Origin: Acidobacteriota bacterium | GTDB lineage: Bacteria; Acidobacteriota; Vicinamibacteria; Vicinamibacterales; JACQTH01 | Length of the DNA stretch: 10,765 bases | NCBI GenBank assembly: GCA_016210935.1 | Contig: JACQTH010000438.1 | Location: forward strand, 1 to 10,765 | Reading direction: 5' to 3' | Shown: piece after piece, positions 1-7,800 of the stretch | How the letters are laid out: every line of letters starts with the position of its first letter | Position numbering within the stretch: the stretch's first letter is position 1 | Program-made: the position numbers and the translations under genes | Notes under the pieces: model-generated | Database searches by the model: none | Told to the model about the DNA's origin: nothing | What the model saw: only the letters and a program-made list of their open reading frames with translations

Positions 1-133
1 GCGGGTTCTGTTCGCCCTCGAGGTCGTCCGGATCCTGACGGCGACTCCAGGCGGCCGCCGGCTTGACAGCCCTTCGCCGGTTCGCGGGGAGCGCACCTGG
101 CGGAGCGCAGCGGACGCACGTCACAGGTTACCG

Positions 134-163
134 TTGATCAGTCGTCGAACGAGGGAGTATGGT
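134..163 (+). promoter_or_regulatory. Weak candidate sigma70 promoter for the TonB receptor
   Basis: TTGATC (134-139) and TATGGT (158-163) are 18 bp apart. Each matches its consensus hexamer at four of six bases. Transcription would begin near 170, upstream of the terminator-like hairpin. A competing structure, GGAGT (154-158) pairing with ACTCC (174-178), overlaps the -10. If that structure is meant to be in the RNA, the true promoter lies further upstream. The rest of 1-281 holds no gene I can support. Confidence 0.25.
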
Positions 164-197
164 TTAGCCCAACACTCCAGGTCAGCCTCGGTTCAGG

Positions 198-240
198 GCC
201 GAAGACGCCCCCGAGAGGGGTCGCTTCGGCGTGCTTTTTT
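198..240 (+). terminator. Intrinsic-terminator-like hairpin in the TonB receptor leader
   Basis: GCCGAAG (198-204) pairs with CTTCGGC (224-230). Inside this stem a second one, CCCC/GGGG, closes a short GA-rich loop. A run of six T follows at 235-240, four bases after the stem. This is the layout of a Rho-independent terminator on the plus strand. It lies only 42 nt before the receptor start codon. No promoter is visible between it and the Shine-Dalgarno, so receptor transcripts probably have to read through it. It may be an attenuator, or the terminator of a gene left of the window. Confidence 0.55.
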
Positions 241-281
241 GCGGTCAACGACGCGGGCTCTTCAAAAGGAGGCAGACATCA

Positions 282-3254
282 ATGAAGCTGATTTCCGTCT
301 CGAAACCGCTCGTTCGGGGGCTCGTTTTTGGAGCCTGTCTGATCCTGTTCCCAGCGACCCTGCAGGCACAGGGGACGATCGCGGGGCAGGTCACCGACTC
401 GTCGGGCAGCGTTGTTCCCGGCGTCACCATCGAGGCCAGTAGTCCCGCCCTCATCGAAGGGGCCCGGACCACCGTGACCGACACGCAGGGCCGGTATCAG
501 ATCGCGGACCTCCGGCCGGGCACCTACAAGGTGACCTTCACCCTGGCCGGCTTCCGCACGGTCGTCCGCGAGGGCATCGAGCTGACGGCCGGCTTCACCG
601 CGACGTTGAATACCCAAATGGCCGTCGGCACGATCGAAGAAACCGTGACCGTTGCTGGTGAGTCTCCGATTATTGACGTGTCAAGCGTCACGACGCAGAC
701 CGTCATGACGCGCGAAGTCCTGGATGTGGTGCCGACCGGCCGCAACATCCAGGCCATCGGGATCCTCATCCCCGGCACCGGGCTGCAGGTTGGTGGCGGC
801 GCGGCCTACAGCGTGGATGTCGGCGGCTCCGGGGGCATGCAGCAGTCGCCGCTGGCCTACCACGGGAACACGAACTCGGTGCAACAGGTCGACGGCATCC
901 GCTTCAACAACCTGGAGGGCGCGGGTCAGTACTCCGGCATGTACTGGAACGATGGGATGATCCAGGAGATCCAGTACACGACGAGCGGCGATTCGGCCGA
1001 AACCCAGGCCGGCGGCGTTCGGATCAACATGATTCCCAAGGAGGGCGGGAACACGTTCCGAGGCACCGTCTTCACGAACTTTACCTTTGACAAATGGCAC
1101 GGCAACAATCTCGACCAGCGCCTCAAAGACCGGGGGCTGCAGAGCGTCGGCAAGATCAAGCAAATCTGGGACTTCAACCCATCGATCGGCGGCCCGATCG
1201 TGCGGAACAAGCTCTGGTTCCATTTCGCGTTCCGCAACTGGGGCGTCAACAGAACCGTTCCTGGCAGCTTTTCCGAGATCGACCCCGCGAAGCCGAGCAT
1301 CGACGACAGCTACATCAACAGCGCCGTGCTCCGGCTGACCTGGCAGGTGAATCAGAAACACAAGTTCAGCGCGCACTATGACCGCAACCACAAGTATCGC
1401 GGCCACTGGGGCCTGGCGTCGAATGTCTCGGAGGAAGCGGCGGCCATCGAGGACATGCCGCAAAGCTTCAATGCCAGCGCCAAGTGGACCGCGACACTCA
1501 CGAATCGGCTCCTGGCGCAAGCGGGCCTGGGCCTGTACACCCAGCAGTACCGGGAGATCTACCGGCCCGAACTGCCGACCCAGCCTGGCCAGGCCGTTCA
1601 CACGTTCCCGCTCACCAATACCCGGTACGACCCGTACTTCACGAACTTCGACGAGTCGACGGGCTTCTTCCGCGGCGCGTTCCGCAGCGGCAACATCTAT
1701 CACATCTCAGAAGTGCGGAACTACTCGACCTCGCTCTCCTACGTGACGGGTTCGCAGTCACTCAAGGTCGGCCTGCAGTTTCAGGAGGGCCAGAGTCGGC
1801 AGAGCGACCTGTGGCGCGGCGATATTACGCGGATCAATTGGAACAGCGGTCGGCCCAGGTCGGTGATCCTCCGGGCGTCGCCGCGGTACGCGATCGAGAA
1901 CATTCGGGATCTCGGCCTTTACGTGGACGACCGCTGGATGCTCGGTCGCGTGACGCTGAGTGGCGGCATACGGTACGACTATTTCAACGGCTACGCCCCG
2001 GAGCAGTACAGCGAAGCGGGGACGTGGATTGGAGCGCGGTTGACCCCGAAGGTCGAGAACATCCCGAATTGGAGCGATATCAACCCGCGCCTCGGCGTCT
2101 CCTGGGATCTGTTCGGCAACGCCAAGACAGCTCTGAAGTTCACGATGGGCCGCTACGTCAACCAGGTCGTGGCGGGTCCGACACGCCAGCTCAATCCCAT
2201 GCGCCAGATTTCGGAGACAGACACGCGGAGCTGGAATGATGCCAACGGGAACCTCAGGCCCGAGCTCAACGAGCTGGGACCCACCAGCAACCGGGCCTTC
2301 GGAACGGTCGTGCAGACCATCCGGTTCGACCCGGAGTATGTCGACGGCTTCGGCGCGCGCGAGGGCCACTGGAATTATCACGTCTCGCTCCAGCACGAGC
2401 TGCGGCCTGGGTTGGGCGTCACGGCCACCTACACCTATGTGACGAACTTCAACCAGCTCGAGACCGACAACCTGTTGATTACACCGGGGGACTTCGACGA
2501 GTTCACGATCGGCGTGCCGGACGACCCGCGCCTGCCCGCCAACGTCCGGGGGCAGACCATCACCGGGCTTTACGTCATCAAGGACGCGGCTCGGCCGCTC
2601 GTGAACAACTTCCGCTCCTTCGCCAGCAAGTTCGGCGGCCGCAAAGACACCTACAACGGCGCGGACTTCAATGTGAACTGGCGGATGGGAAACGGCGGGA
2701 CGCTGGCTGGCGGGCTAACGTGGGGCGATACGCATACCAACGACTGCTACGTGGTCGACAACCCCACCCAGCTGCGATTCTGCGACCGGCGAGTCGATCC
2801 CAACTTGGGTCTGGTGCGTGGCGGCGTGCAGATCAAGCTCCTGGGAGCGTACCCGGTGGTCGCCGGCTGGCACTTGAGCGGCAGCTTCCAGTCGGTCCGC
2901 GGTCCCAATATCACCGCCGCCTGGACCAGTCGCGACTTCAACGGCACGATCCGATTCCCGAATAGCACCCGGACCAATCTTGGCGCCACGCCGTCGATAA
3001 CGGTTCAGTTGATCGAGCCGGGCACGCTCTACGACGATCGGCTCTATCAAGTGGACCTGCGGGGGACCAGGGTGTTCGGCATCGGGGCCAGGCGGGTCCG
3101 GCTGATGGTGGATCTGTACAACGCGTTCTACAACAACGCCGTGTTGCAGCGCAACATCTTCGGCCTCCTCGACACATACGGGCCGGCGTGGGGACGCCCG
3201 CTCTCGATTCTGGAAGGGCGGCTCTTCAAGGTCGGCGTGCAGCTCGACTTCTAG
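282..3254 (+). CDS. TonB-dependent receptor, Oar-like, with N-terminal carboxypeptidase-regulatory-like domain
   Basis: Outer-membrane beta-barrel transporter of 990 residues, predicted to import or bind a large substrate using TonB energy. The ATG at 282 is chosen because AAGGAGG (266-272) sits 9 nt upstream and a clean signal peptide follows: basic MKLISVSKPLVR, a hydrophobic core, then cleavage near LQAQ at about residue 29. An upstream in-frame start at 231 would add 17 residues in front of that signal and overlaps the leader hairpin. Residues about 30-115 form a CarboxypepD_reg-like Ig fold (GTIAGQVTDSSGSVVPGV, then GRYQIADLRPGTYKV). A plug follows at about 125-265 (VQQVDGIRFNN; GGVRINMIPKEGGN), then the barrel. 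The protein ends in aromatic Phe (GVQLDF), the usual outer-membrane assembly signal. Length and order fit the large Oar-like receptors abundant in Acidobacteriota. No SusD-like partner or peptidase adjoins it, so the substrate is unknown. Confidence 0.93.
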   Translation: MKLISVSKPLVRGLVFGACLILFPATLQAQGTIAGQVTDSSGSVVPGVTIEASSPALIEGARTTVTDTQGRYQIADLRPGTYKVTFTLAGFRTVVREGIELTAGFTATLNTQMAVGTIEETVTVAGESPIIDVSSVTTQTVMTREVLDVVPTGRNIQAIGILIPGTGLQVGGGAAYSVDVGGSGGMQQSPLAYHGNTNSVQQVDGIRFNNLEGAGQYSGMYWNDGMIQEIQYTTSGDSAETQAGGVRINMIPKEGGNTFRGTVFTNFTFDKWHGNNLDQRLKDRGLQSVGKIKQIWDFNPSIGGPIVRNKLWFHFAFRNWGVNRTVPGSFSEIDPAKPSIDDSYINSAVLRLTWQVNQKHKFSAHYDRNHKYRGHWGLASNVSEEAAAIEDMPQSFNASAKWTATLTNRLLAQAGLGLYTQQYREIYRPELPTQPGQAVHTFPLTNTRYDPYFTNFDESTGFFRGAFRSGNIYHISEVRNYSTSLSYVTGSQSLKVGLQFQEGQSRQSDLWRGDITRINWNSGRPRSVILRASPRYAIENIRDLGLYVDDRWMLGRVTLSGGIRYDYFNGYAPEQYSEAGTWIGARLTPKVENIPNWSDINPRLGVSWDLFGNAKTALKFTMGRYVNQVVAGPTRQLNPMRQISETDTRSWNDANGNLRPELNELGPTSNRAFGTVVQTIRFDPEYVDGFGAREGHWNYHVSLQHELRPGLGVTATYTYVTNFNQLETDNLLITPGDFDEFTIGVPDDPRLPANVRGQTITGLYVIKDAARPLVNNFRSFASKFGGRKDTYNGADFNVNWRMGNGGTLAGGLTWGDTHTNDCYVVDNPTQLRFCDRRVDPNLGLVRGGVQIKLLGAYPVVAGWHLSGSFQSVRGPNITAAWTSRDFNGTIRFPNSTRTNLGATPSITVQLIEPGTLYDDRLYQVDLRGTRVFGIGARRVRLMVDLYNAFYNNAVLQRNIFGLLDTYGPAWGRPLSILEGRLFKVGVQLDF

Positions 3255-3260
3255 GAAAGC

Positions 3261-3295
3261 AGGCAGTGGGCAGTAGGCAGTGGGCAGTGCGCAGT
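3261..3295 (+). repeat. Heptanucleotide tandem repeat, (A/G)GGCAGT, about five units
   Basis: Four exact alternating units, AGGCAGT and GGGCAGT, run from 3261 to 3288, followed by a degenerate fifth, GCGCAGT. The array starts 7 nt after the receptor stop codon. A reversed unit, ACTGCC, at 3344-3349 could pair with the array. Short heptamer arrays of this type occur between genes in several phyla and have no settled function. Each base is counted directly, so the repeat itself is certain. Confidence 0.85.
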
Positions 3296-3372
3296 TCTGA
3301 AAGGCCGCGCGACGCGCGACCAGCATTCAAGAATGCACGGCACACTGCCAACTGTTCTGCAAGCTCTCCGGG

Positions 3373-3394
3373 CTCCGCGTCGCTCGTCGCGGAG
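3373..3394. other. Hairpin between convergent genes
   Basis: CTCCGCG (3373-3379) pairs perfectly with CGCGGAG (3388-3394) around an 8-nt loop, 8 nt past the stop codon of the minus-strand TPR gene. Neither strand has a T-run after it, so it is at best a weak or Rho-assisted transcription end for the convergent pair. A small palindrome, GCATTC-AA-GAATGC, lies at 3323-3336 in the same gap. Confidence 0.4.
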
Positions 3395-3402
3395 GAAAGA
3401 CG

Positions 3403-5166
3403 CTACTTTTCATCTCTTTCGCGTCGCATGATTTCCAGGTTGCGCCGGGCCGGTTCAAAATCCGGCCTGGCGCGCAGCACCCGCTGGAGATCGCCGATCG
3501 CGTCGTCGATCCGTCCGTCCTGGTAAAGCGCCCCGGCGCGGTTCGTGCGCGCCTGCGGATCATCGGGATCAAGGGAGAGACCTGCGTCGAATTGGGCGAT
3601 GGCCTCACGGACCTGTCCCTGTTGGAGGAGCGCGTTGCCCAGATTCGAGTAGGCCTGCATCTGACGAGGATCGAGCCGCAGCGCCTCCCGGTAATGGTGG
3701 ATCGCCTCCGGCAGCCGGCCGCGTCGTGACAACGCGACGCCGAGATTCGAGTGGGCTCCGGCGTGTGCGGGGTCGAGCCGCAACGCCTCCTGAAGCTCGT
3801 CGATGGCCGCGTCGATCTCGCCCCGAACGAGGAGCGCCCCGCCGAGATTGTTGCGGGCTTCGGCGCTGCGTGGCACCGCCAACACGATCAGGCGATCGCG
3901 ATCCAGCGCCAGCATCGAGCCCCTCGTCTGTGCCACCCCGAACCAGGCGACCGGCACGATGAACGCCGCCCACTTCAGACCGTGTGCCCAGCCGGATGGG
4001 CCGGACGGTTCGATCGGGCGGGCGTGCTGCGTACGCTTGACGGTCGCTTCGTCCGGTGGTGCGGTGCTCAAACCGAGCGACTCACGGATCGAGGGCTCGC
4101 GCACTTTCCAGATGAAGCCGTCGTAGTAGAAATGCAGCAGCGCGGAGGCGGTCAGCAGCCCCGTCAGGCCTCGACTCAGCGTCTGACTCGAGAGCTCCGG
4201 CGGAATGAGATTCAACGATCCGTACGCGGCGACCAGACCCACATACAATCCCGCCAGGCCCCAGCTTCGCCGGAACAGGAAACGGGTGAATCGACCGACA
4301 GTGGGATTGCGATCCACCCGGTTGAGATTGAAGATCCAGACGATGGTGAGATATTGAACGTCGTGGAAGACCTCGAAGAGCGCAATCCCGACCAGCATAT
4401 GGGAAACCGAGACGTTGCTGTACCACCAGAATCCGATGCTCGTGGCCATCAGCAGCAGCTTCGCCGGGCTCTGGGCGTGTCCGCGCGCGCGCGTGTAAAG
4501 CAGGTGGCCGACAAAGCCAAGCGTCACGAGCGCCGTGGCCATCAGCCACGCGTTCGTCAGCGTCTCAACGGTCGCTGGCGACACGATGGCGCCTCCTGAC
4601 CGGTAGTAGTCGGTCAGGATCTTCGCCATCCGCGTGGGCGACAGCAGCACGGCTGCGCCAAACCAGGTGACGCACATCGCGCTGTCGAGTCGCGCTGTCA
4701 GAGGAGAGACGGAGCCCACCTTCGCATCGTAGATTCGCAGAAACCCGTAGGTCTGCATCAGCCCGTGCCAGACGCCCCAGAGATACGCGACGAGCACCAT
4801 CGCGGTCAGCTGATGAACGGCAAAGGCGAGACACGTGCCGCCCAGCAGCAGCGGCGTCAACACGAAGCGATACTTGAAGCGCTGGAAGAGGAAGCGGTCG
4901 CCGTACGCGCGCATCATGCCCGGGAGGTGATGGCCAACAGCGCCGAAGGATGCCACGAACAGGTAAATCTGCTCGGGCCTGAAGCGGCTCTCGGCCAGCC
5001 ACAGCGCGGGGAGAATGAGGAAAGGCGCGCCGACGATGAGGACGAAATCCCTGCCCGGATCGAGCATCCACATCGAGCCGCGCCCGACCGGCGCGGACGG
5101 CGTGACCGGGCCTGATGGCTTCGGTCGATCCTCCCGACGTGACCGGTGGGGAACCTGGACTGTCAC
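3403..5166 (-). CDS. Polytopic membrane protein with histidine-bearing helices and C-terminal TPR repeats
   Basis: 587 residues from a GTG at 5166. No strong Shine-Dalgarno is visible there, and ATGs at 5073 and 5067 (just before LDPGRDFVLIVG) are alternative starts that keep every membrane helix. About ten hydrophobic helices span residues 39-412. Histidines lie in or next to helices: GHHLPG (79-80), WHGLMQ (134), SHML (256), FHDVQY (268) and LHFYYDG (345). Four TPRs follow at about 435-569, each with the NLG...A / A...AL.LDP pattern; they probably scaffold protein contacts. The histidine set recalls membrane di-iron or Brp/Blh-type oxygenases, but I cannot assign it to any family. It lies 100 nt downstream of the exported-protein gene on the same strand, so co-transcription is plausible. 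The gap at 5167-5266 holds only a short hairpin-like sequence. Confidence 0.8.
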   Translation of the reverse strand: MTVQVPHRSRREDRPKPSGPVTPSAPVGRGSMWMLDPGRDFVLIVGAPFLILPALWLAESRFRPEQIYLFVASFGAVGHHLPGMMRAYGDRFLFQRFKYRFVLTPLLLGGTCLAFAVHQLTAMVLVAYLWGVWHGLMQTYGFLRIYDAKVGSVSPLTARLDSAMCVTWFGAAVLLSPTRMAKILTDYYRSGGAIVSPATVETLTNAWLMATALVTLGFVGHLLYTRARGHAQSPAKLLLMATSIGFWWYSNVSVSHMLVGIALFEVFHDVQYLTIVWIFNLNRVDRNPTVGRFTRFLFRRSWGLAGLYVGLVAAYGSLNLIPPELSSQTLSRGLTGLLTASALLHFYYDGFIWKVREPSIRESLGLSTAPPDEATVKRTQHARPIEPSGPSGWAHGLKWAAFIVPVAWFGVAQTRGSMLALDRDRLIVLAVPRSAEARNNLGGALLVRGEIDAAIDELQEALRLDPAHAGAHSNLGVALSRRGRLPEAIHHYREALRLDPRQMQAYSNLGNALLQQGQVREAIAQFDAGLSLDPDDPQARTNRAGALYQDGRIDDAIGDLQRVLRARPDFEPARRNLEIMRRERDEK

Positions 5167-5266
5167 CTGTGCTTGGTAAACCTGGGGGCTGAATCCGATC
5201 TCAACGGGCCTCGGTCCGAGGGAACCTCTGGGGCTCGTCGAGACGGAGTCCCGGAGATCCTGCGCG

Positions 5267-6334
5267 TCACCGGGTCACCGTGACCGTCACGTTTTCATAG
5301 GTGAAGAGGGCGCCATCACTGGCAACCGCACGGAGCACATAGTTCCCCGGCTCACGGAAGGTCGCTTGAACCACCCACCTGCCCTCTGGAGGCGGCTCAG
5401 GAATGATGTACGGAGGCGACCACGGTGAATTCGCGTACGCGCGCGTGTCCGTCCATGTTTTCATCTGCTCGGGATCGAACGTCACCTGTCGCGCGGGGCC
5501 ACGGTAGACGATCCAGGACAGCCGCAAGCCGGGTCCGCTGGCAGGGACTATCGACGACGGGGGTCTATACAGAAGGCTGGCGATGGTTGCGGGGCTTGGC
5601 TGTCCCTCACGGGGCGCGTTCGGCTGTCCTCTTCCTCCGCCACGCTGAGCTCCTTCGCCGCGCCTGGCCGGCAGGTTATCGGGATCCCTCGCAAGAGCCA
5701 CCAACGTCACCGGATCTCCAACCCTCACATACCGGCGCTTCTCCCCTTCCACGTTGAGCTCCGGCGGGATGTTGGTGCGAAGCGCGTCGCGGAGGCTGCC
5801 AAAGTCGCCTCCCACTTCCGTGGAAATCACCTGCTTGTCGATCTGGTAGTCGCTCTTGAGCGATGCATACGCGCGCTGCGTCTTTCCGTGGGTCGTGAGG
5901 GTCCAGACGAGCTCCTTGGCGTCCAACTCCTTGGCCACGCGTATCGTGAACAGGAACGGGTTGCGTCGGGGGTAGAAATGCGTCGGCTGCCCCTGATCGG
6001 GGCCACCCGGCTCGATGTTGTTGTCGGGACCGATCGGAACATCGAACTCTTCTTCCCAGTTCGAGTTCATGTACCCGAAGAACATCGTGACGGATCCGTC
6101 CTCGTTCGGCCACCAACCGTCATACGCCGGCGATACGCTCTGGCCTCTCGAGTACGTGAATCTGGTCTGCGCACCGACAGAGTGGAACAACAGAAGGGCG
6201 GCCAACGGAGCGAGCACTAGACATCTCCTAAGGCCCACATAGTCACAGATGAAGCAAGCTTCTCCGGTCGGCCTTAGGAGCTGTCTTAGGGCCCGCGTTC
6301 GCGGGCCGTTCAAGGCGCGCCTAGAGCGCATCAT
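5267..6334 (-). CDS. Exported protein of unknown function with C-terminal Ig/PKD-like region
   Basis: Reading from the ATG at 6334, the frame encodes 355 residues. The ATG overlaps the upstream stop as TGATG, and a GTG at 6337 is also in frame. The first 33 or so residues are Arg-rich and lie over two DNA inverted repeats. A convincing signal peptide (GLRRC, hydrophobic core, VGAQ) begins at a GTG at 6238, and another GTG at 6217 has AGGAG 7 nt upstream, so the true start may be one of these. The mature protein opens with SPAYDGWWPNEDGSVTMFFG and a segment rich in Asn, Pro and Gly (PIGPDNNIEPGGPDQGQP). A low-complexity Gly/Arg/Gln linker follows at about residues 223-250. The C-terminus (REPGNYVLRAVASDG...TVTVT) reads like an Ig or PKD-type beta-sandwich. 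No catalytic motif is visible. It is probably periplasmic or surface-bound and works with the cytochrome/monooxygenase encoded just upstream. Confidence 0.82.
   Translation of the reverse strand: MMRSRRALNGPRTRALRQLLRPTGEACFICDYVGLRRCLVLAPLAALLLFHSVGAQTRFTYSRGQSVSPAYDGWWPNEDGSVTMFFGYMNSNWEEEFDVPIGPDNNIEPGGPDQGQPTHFYPRRNPFLFTIRVAKELDAKELVWTLTTHGKTQRAYASLKSDYQIDKQVISTEVGGDFGSLRDALRTNIPPELNVEGEKRRYVRVGDPVTLVALARDPDNLPARRGEGAQRGGGRGQPNAPREGQPSPATIASLLYRPPSSIVPASGPGLRLSWIVYRGPARQVTFDPEQMKTWTDTRAYANSPWSPPYIIPEPPPEGRWVVQATFREPGNYVLRAVASDGALFTYENVTVTVTR
6225..6280 (-). promoter_or_regulatory. Possible SD-sequestering stem in the leader of the exported-protein gene
   Basis: CTCCTAAGGCC (6225-6235, plus strand) is an 11-bp perfect inverted match to GGCCTTAGGAG (6270-6280), with 34 nt between. 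In the minus-strand mRNA the downstream arm carries AGGAG, placed 7 nt before the GTG at 6217. The upstream arm supplies the complementary CUCCU. The stem would hide that ribosome site. This matters only if translation starts at 6217 or 6238 rather than at 6334. Confidence 0.4.
6290..6307. other. Perfect GC-rich palindrome at the gene junction
   Basis: GGCCCGCG-TT-CGCGGGCC folds as a stem of at least 7 bp with a GTTC loop. It lies 27 nt past the stop of the cytochrome/monooxygenase gene and before the probable start of the next gene. It could be an mRNA-stabilising or processing hairpin within the operon. No T-run follows on either strand, so it is not an intrinsic terminator. Confidence 0.45.
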
Positions 6335-7785
6335 CACTGGTTCCGCGGCGGAGTCGTGCCCGGCTGCGCCTGCTGCGACCTAGGGGCCCAGCACAGTGGA
6401 CACCCAATGTCGTAGTCGTTCCGGCTCTTCATGTTCGTTCGGCGCTTGGCCATTTCGGCCTGGAATTGCTCTTCGGTGAGCGCCACCGAATAGCCAAGGT
6501 CAATAAACATGTTGGCGATTGACCGCCGGCCGCCCCCGGCCCAGTTTCTCGGGTCCGCGGGGTTCCGGTTGGCGGGCGTGGTGTCCAGGAACCCGATGAG
6601 GTGCAGGATGGTGCCCTTCGGTAGCAGCGGCGCGGCTTCGTCCGCGTACACGTACTGCTTGACCCAGTTGTGGTCGTATCCGACACAGTTGAGCGTCTGG
6701 ATGTTGTGGCCCCAGATCGCCTCCAGGCACATGCGCACCCCCGGCGCGTGCAGGTGGGGCTCGAACACGATGATCTTGGTGTGCTCCTGCAGCACCCCGT
6801 ACGCGTGAAGTTCCTGATTGGCCTGATTCGGCTTCACGTCGACGTCGATGCCGTTGCCCAAACGCATGGTCGAGCGGCGGTAGAGTGGCTTGTAGCCTTT
6901 GGGAAAGAATTTGAAGGCGAACTCGAGATGCGCCTTGGTCTCCCGGCCGTTCGAGTGGTTGTGATACGCATCGAGAGACAAGGCCGAATTCGCCGCCAGG
7001 AGCCTGCCAGCCTCAGGCGGAAAGACATCGGCGTTGCGCCCGACTTCGTGAATCGGCCAGCTCACGGAGCCTTCGCCGACGTCAGCGGACCCACGCTCGC
7101 CCGGAAGCACACTGGAATACGTCATGTGGTGGAACACGTAGCGTCCGCCCACCGTACTGGTCTGGCCGCTCTTGGGAATGTCGTTGACCTCTCTGACCTC
7201 GACGGCCGACACGTACCGGTCTTCCGTGAGGCCCGTCGGCACGAGCCCAAGCGATCCCCACTTGTCGGGGCCCGCAGCCGGGACCCTCACTTCCGGCGAC
7301 CGCAGCACCAAATCCGGCTCCCCGATCGTCCACTTGTCGCTGTTGTCGAAATCACGTGGCGGCGGCATGTCGGCCGGATCGCCTCCTGGTGCCCCGCTGT
7401 CGACCCATTTCGCAATCCTGGCGATTTCATCGTCGCTGAGGGACGGGTCGTTCTTGAATTTCTGGATCCCGATGTTCTTCTCGACAAACCAGGGTGGCAT
7501 GACCCCAGCCCGAGGCCCCAAGCCGGTTTTCGTTTTGATGGCCCGGGCCCAAGGCCGCGCTTCTTCGTATGTAGTAAGCGCCATCGGCGCGACGCCGCCC
7601 GGCCGATGACACTGCTGACAACTCCGCTGGAGGATGGGCGCCATATCCTTCGTGAACGTCACTTCCTCAGAAGAATTGCCCGACTGGGCCGTCGGGGCGG
7701 CAGGCGTCAGAAGTCCCAGGACCAGGGGGACGAGCGGCGCGATCCGAAGGGCAAACAGAGACGCAAGATGACGTCTCGCGGTCAT
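6334..7785 (-). CDS. Exported c-type cytochrome fused to a copper type II ascorbate-dependent monooxygenase-like domain
   Basis: 483 residues from the ATG at 7785, with GGAGGG 6 nt upstream. A signal peptide is visible (TARRHLASLF, Leu/Pro-rich core, PTAQ near 34). A single haem c site, CQQCH, lies at 56-60, and M96 in VMPPWF is the likely axial ligand; together they form a small class I cytochrome domain to about residue 135. The remainder resembles the PHM/DBM copper monooxygenase fold. HH at 219-220 recalls the first copper site, HLH at 344-346 the HxH of the second copper site, and M426 (ANMFIDLGY) could be the Met ligand. C353 and C367, in a YDHNW context, may form a disulfide. CPLC lies near the C-terminus. 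Electrons would pass from the haem to a copper centre in the periplasm. The substrate is unknown. This is the first gene of the minus-strand block, and its stop codon overlaps the next gene's start region. Confidence 0.85.
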   Translation of the reverse strand: MTARRHLASLFALRIAPLVPLVLGLLTPAAPTAQSGNSSEEVTFTKDMAPILQRSCQQCHRPGGVAPMALTTYEEARPWARAIKTKTGLGPRAGVMPPWFVEKNIGIQKFKNDPSLSDDEIARIAKWVDSGAPGGDPADMPPPRDFDNSDKWTIGEPDLVLRSPEVRVPAAGPDKWGSLGLVPTGLTEDRYVSAVEVREVNDIPKSGQTSTVGGRYVFHHMTYSSVLPGERGSADVGEGSVSWPIHEVGRNADVFPPEAGRLLAANSALSLDAYHNHSNGRETKAHLEFAFKFFPKGYKPLYRRSTMRLGNGIDVDVKPNQANQELHAYGVLQEHTKIIVFEPHLHAPGVRMCLEAIWGHNIQTLNCVGYDHNWVKQYVYADEAAPLLPKGTILHLIGFLDTTPANRNPADPRNWAGGGRRSIANMFIDLGYSVALTEEQFQAEMAKRRTNMKSRNDYDIGCPLCWAPRSQQAQPGTTPPRNQ

Positions 7786-7800
7786 CGCACACCCTCCGCG

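Noticed and set aside
63..91. TTGACA at 63-68 as a -35 element
   Set aside because: A perfect hexamer, but only G-rich sequence lies where the -10 should be.
231..281. Earlier start for the TonB receptor at 231
   Set aside because: It begins inside the terminator-like hairpin and would precede a complete signal peptide. The ATG at 282 has a strong Shine-Dalgarno.
2..442. Open plus-strand frame from the window edge to 442
   Set aside because: It overlaps the leader hairpin and the receptor gene in another frame. Its sequence is Arg/Ser-rich and typical of GC-rich read-through. The part before 134 could be the tail of an unseen gene, but nothing supports that.
681..1703. Long minus-strand frame of 340 codons antisense to the TonB receptor
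   Set aside because: It is a GC-bias shadow of the receptor plug and barrel.
5273..5285. Palindrome GGTCAC-C-GTGACC as an operator
   Set aside because: It encodes the Val-Thr alternation at the end of the exported protein, so codon repetition explains it.
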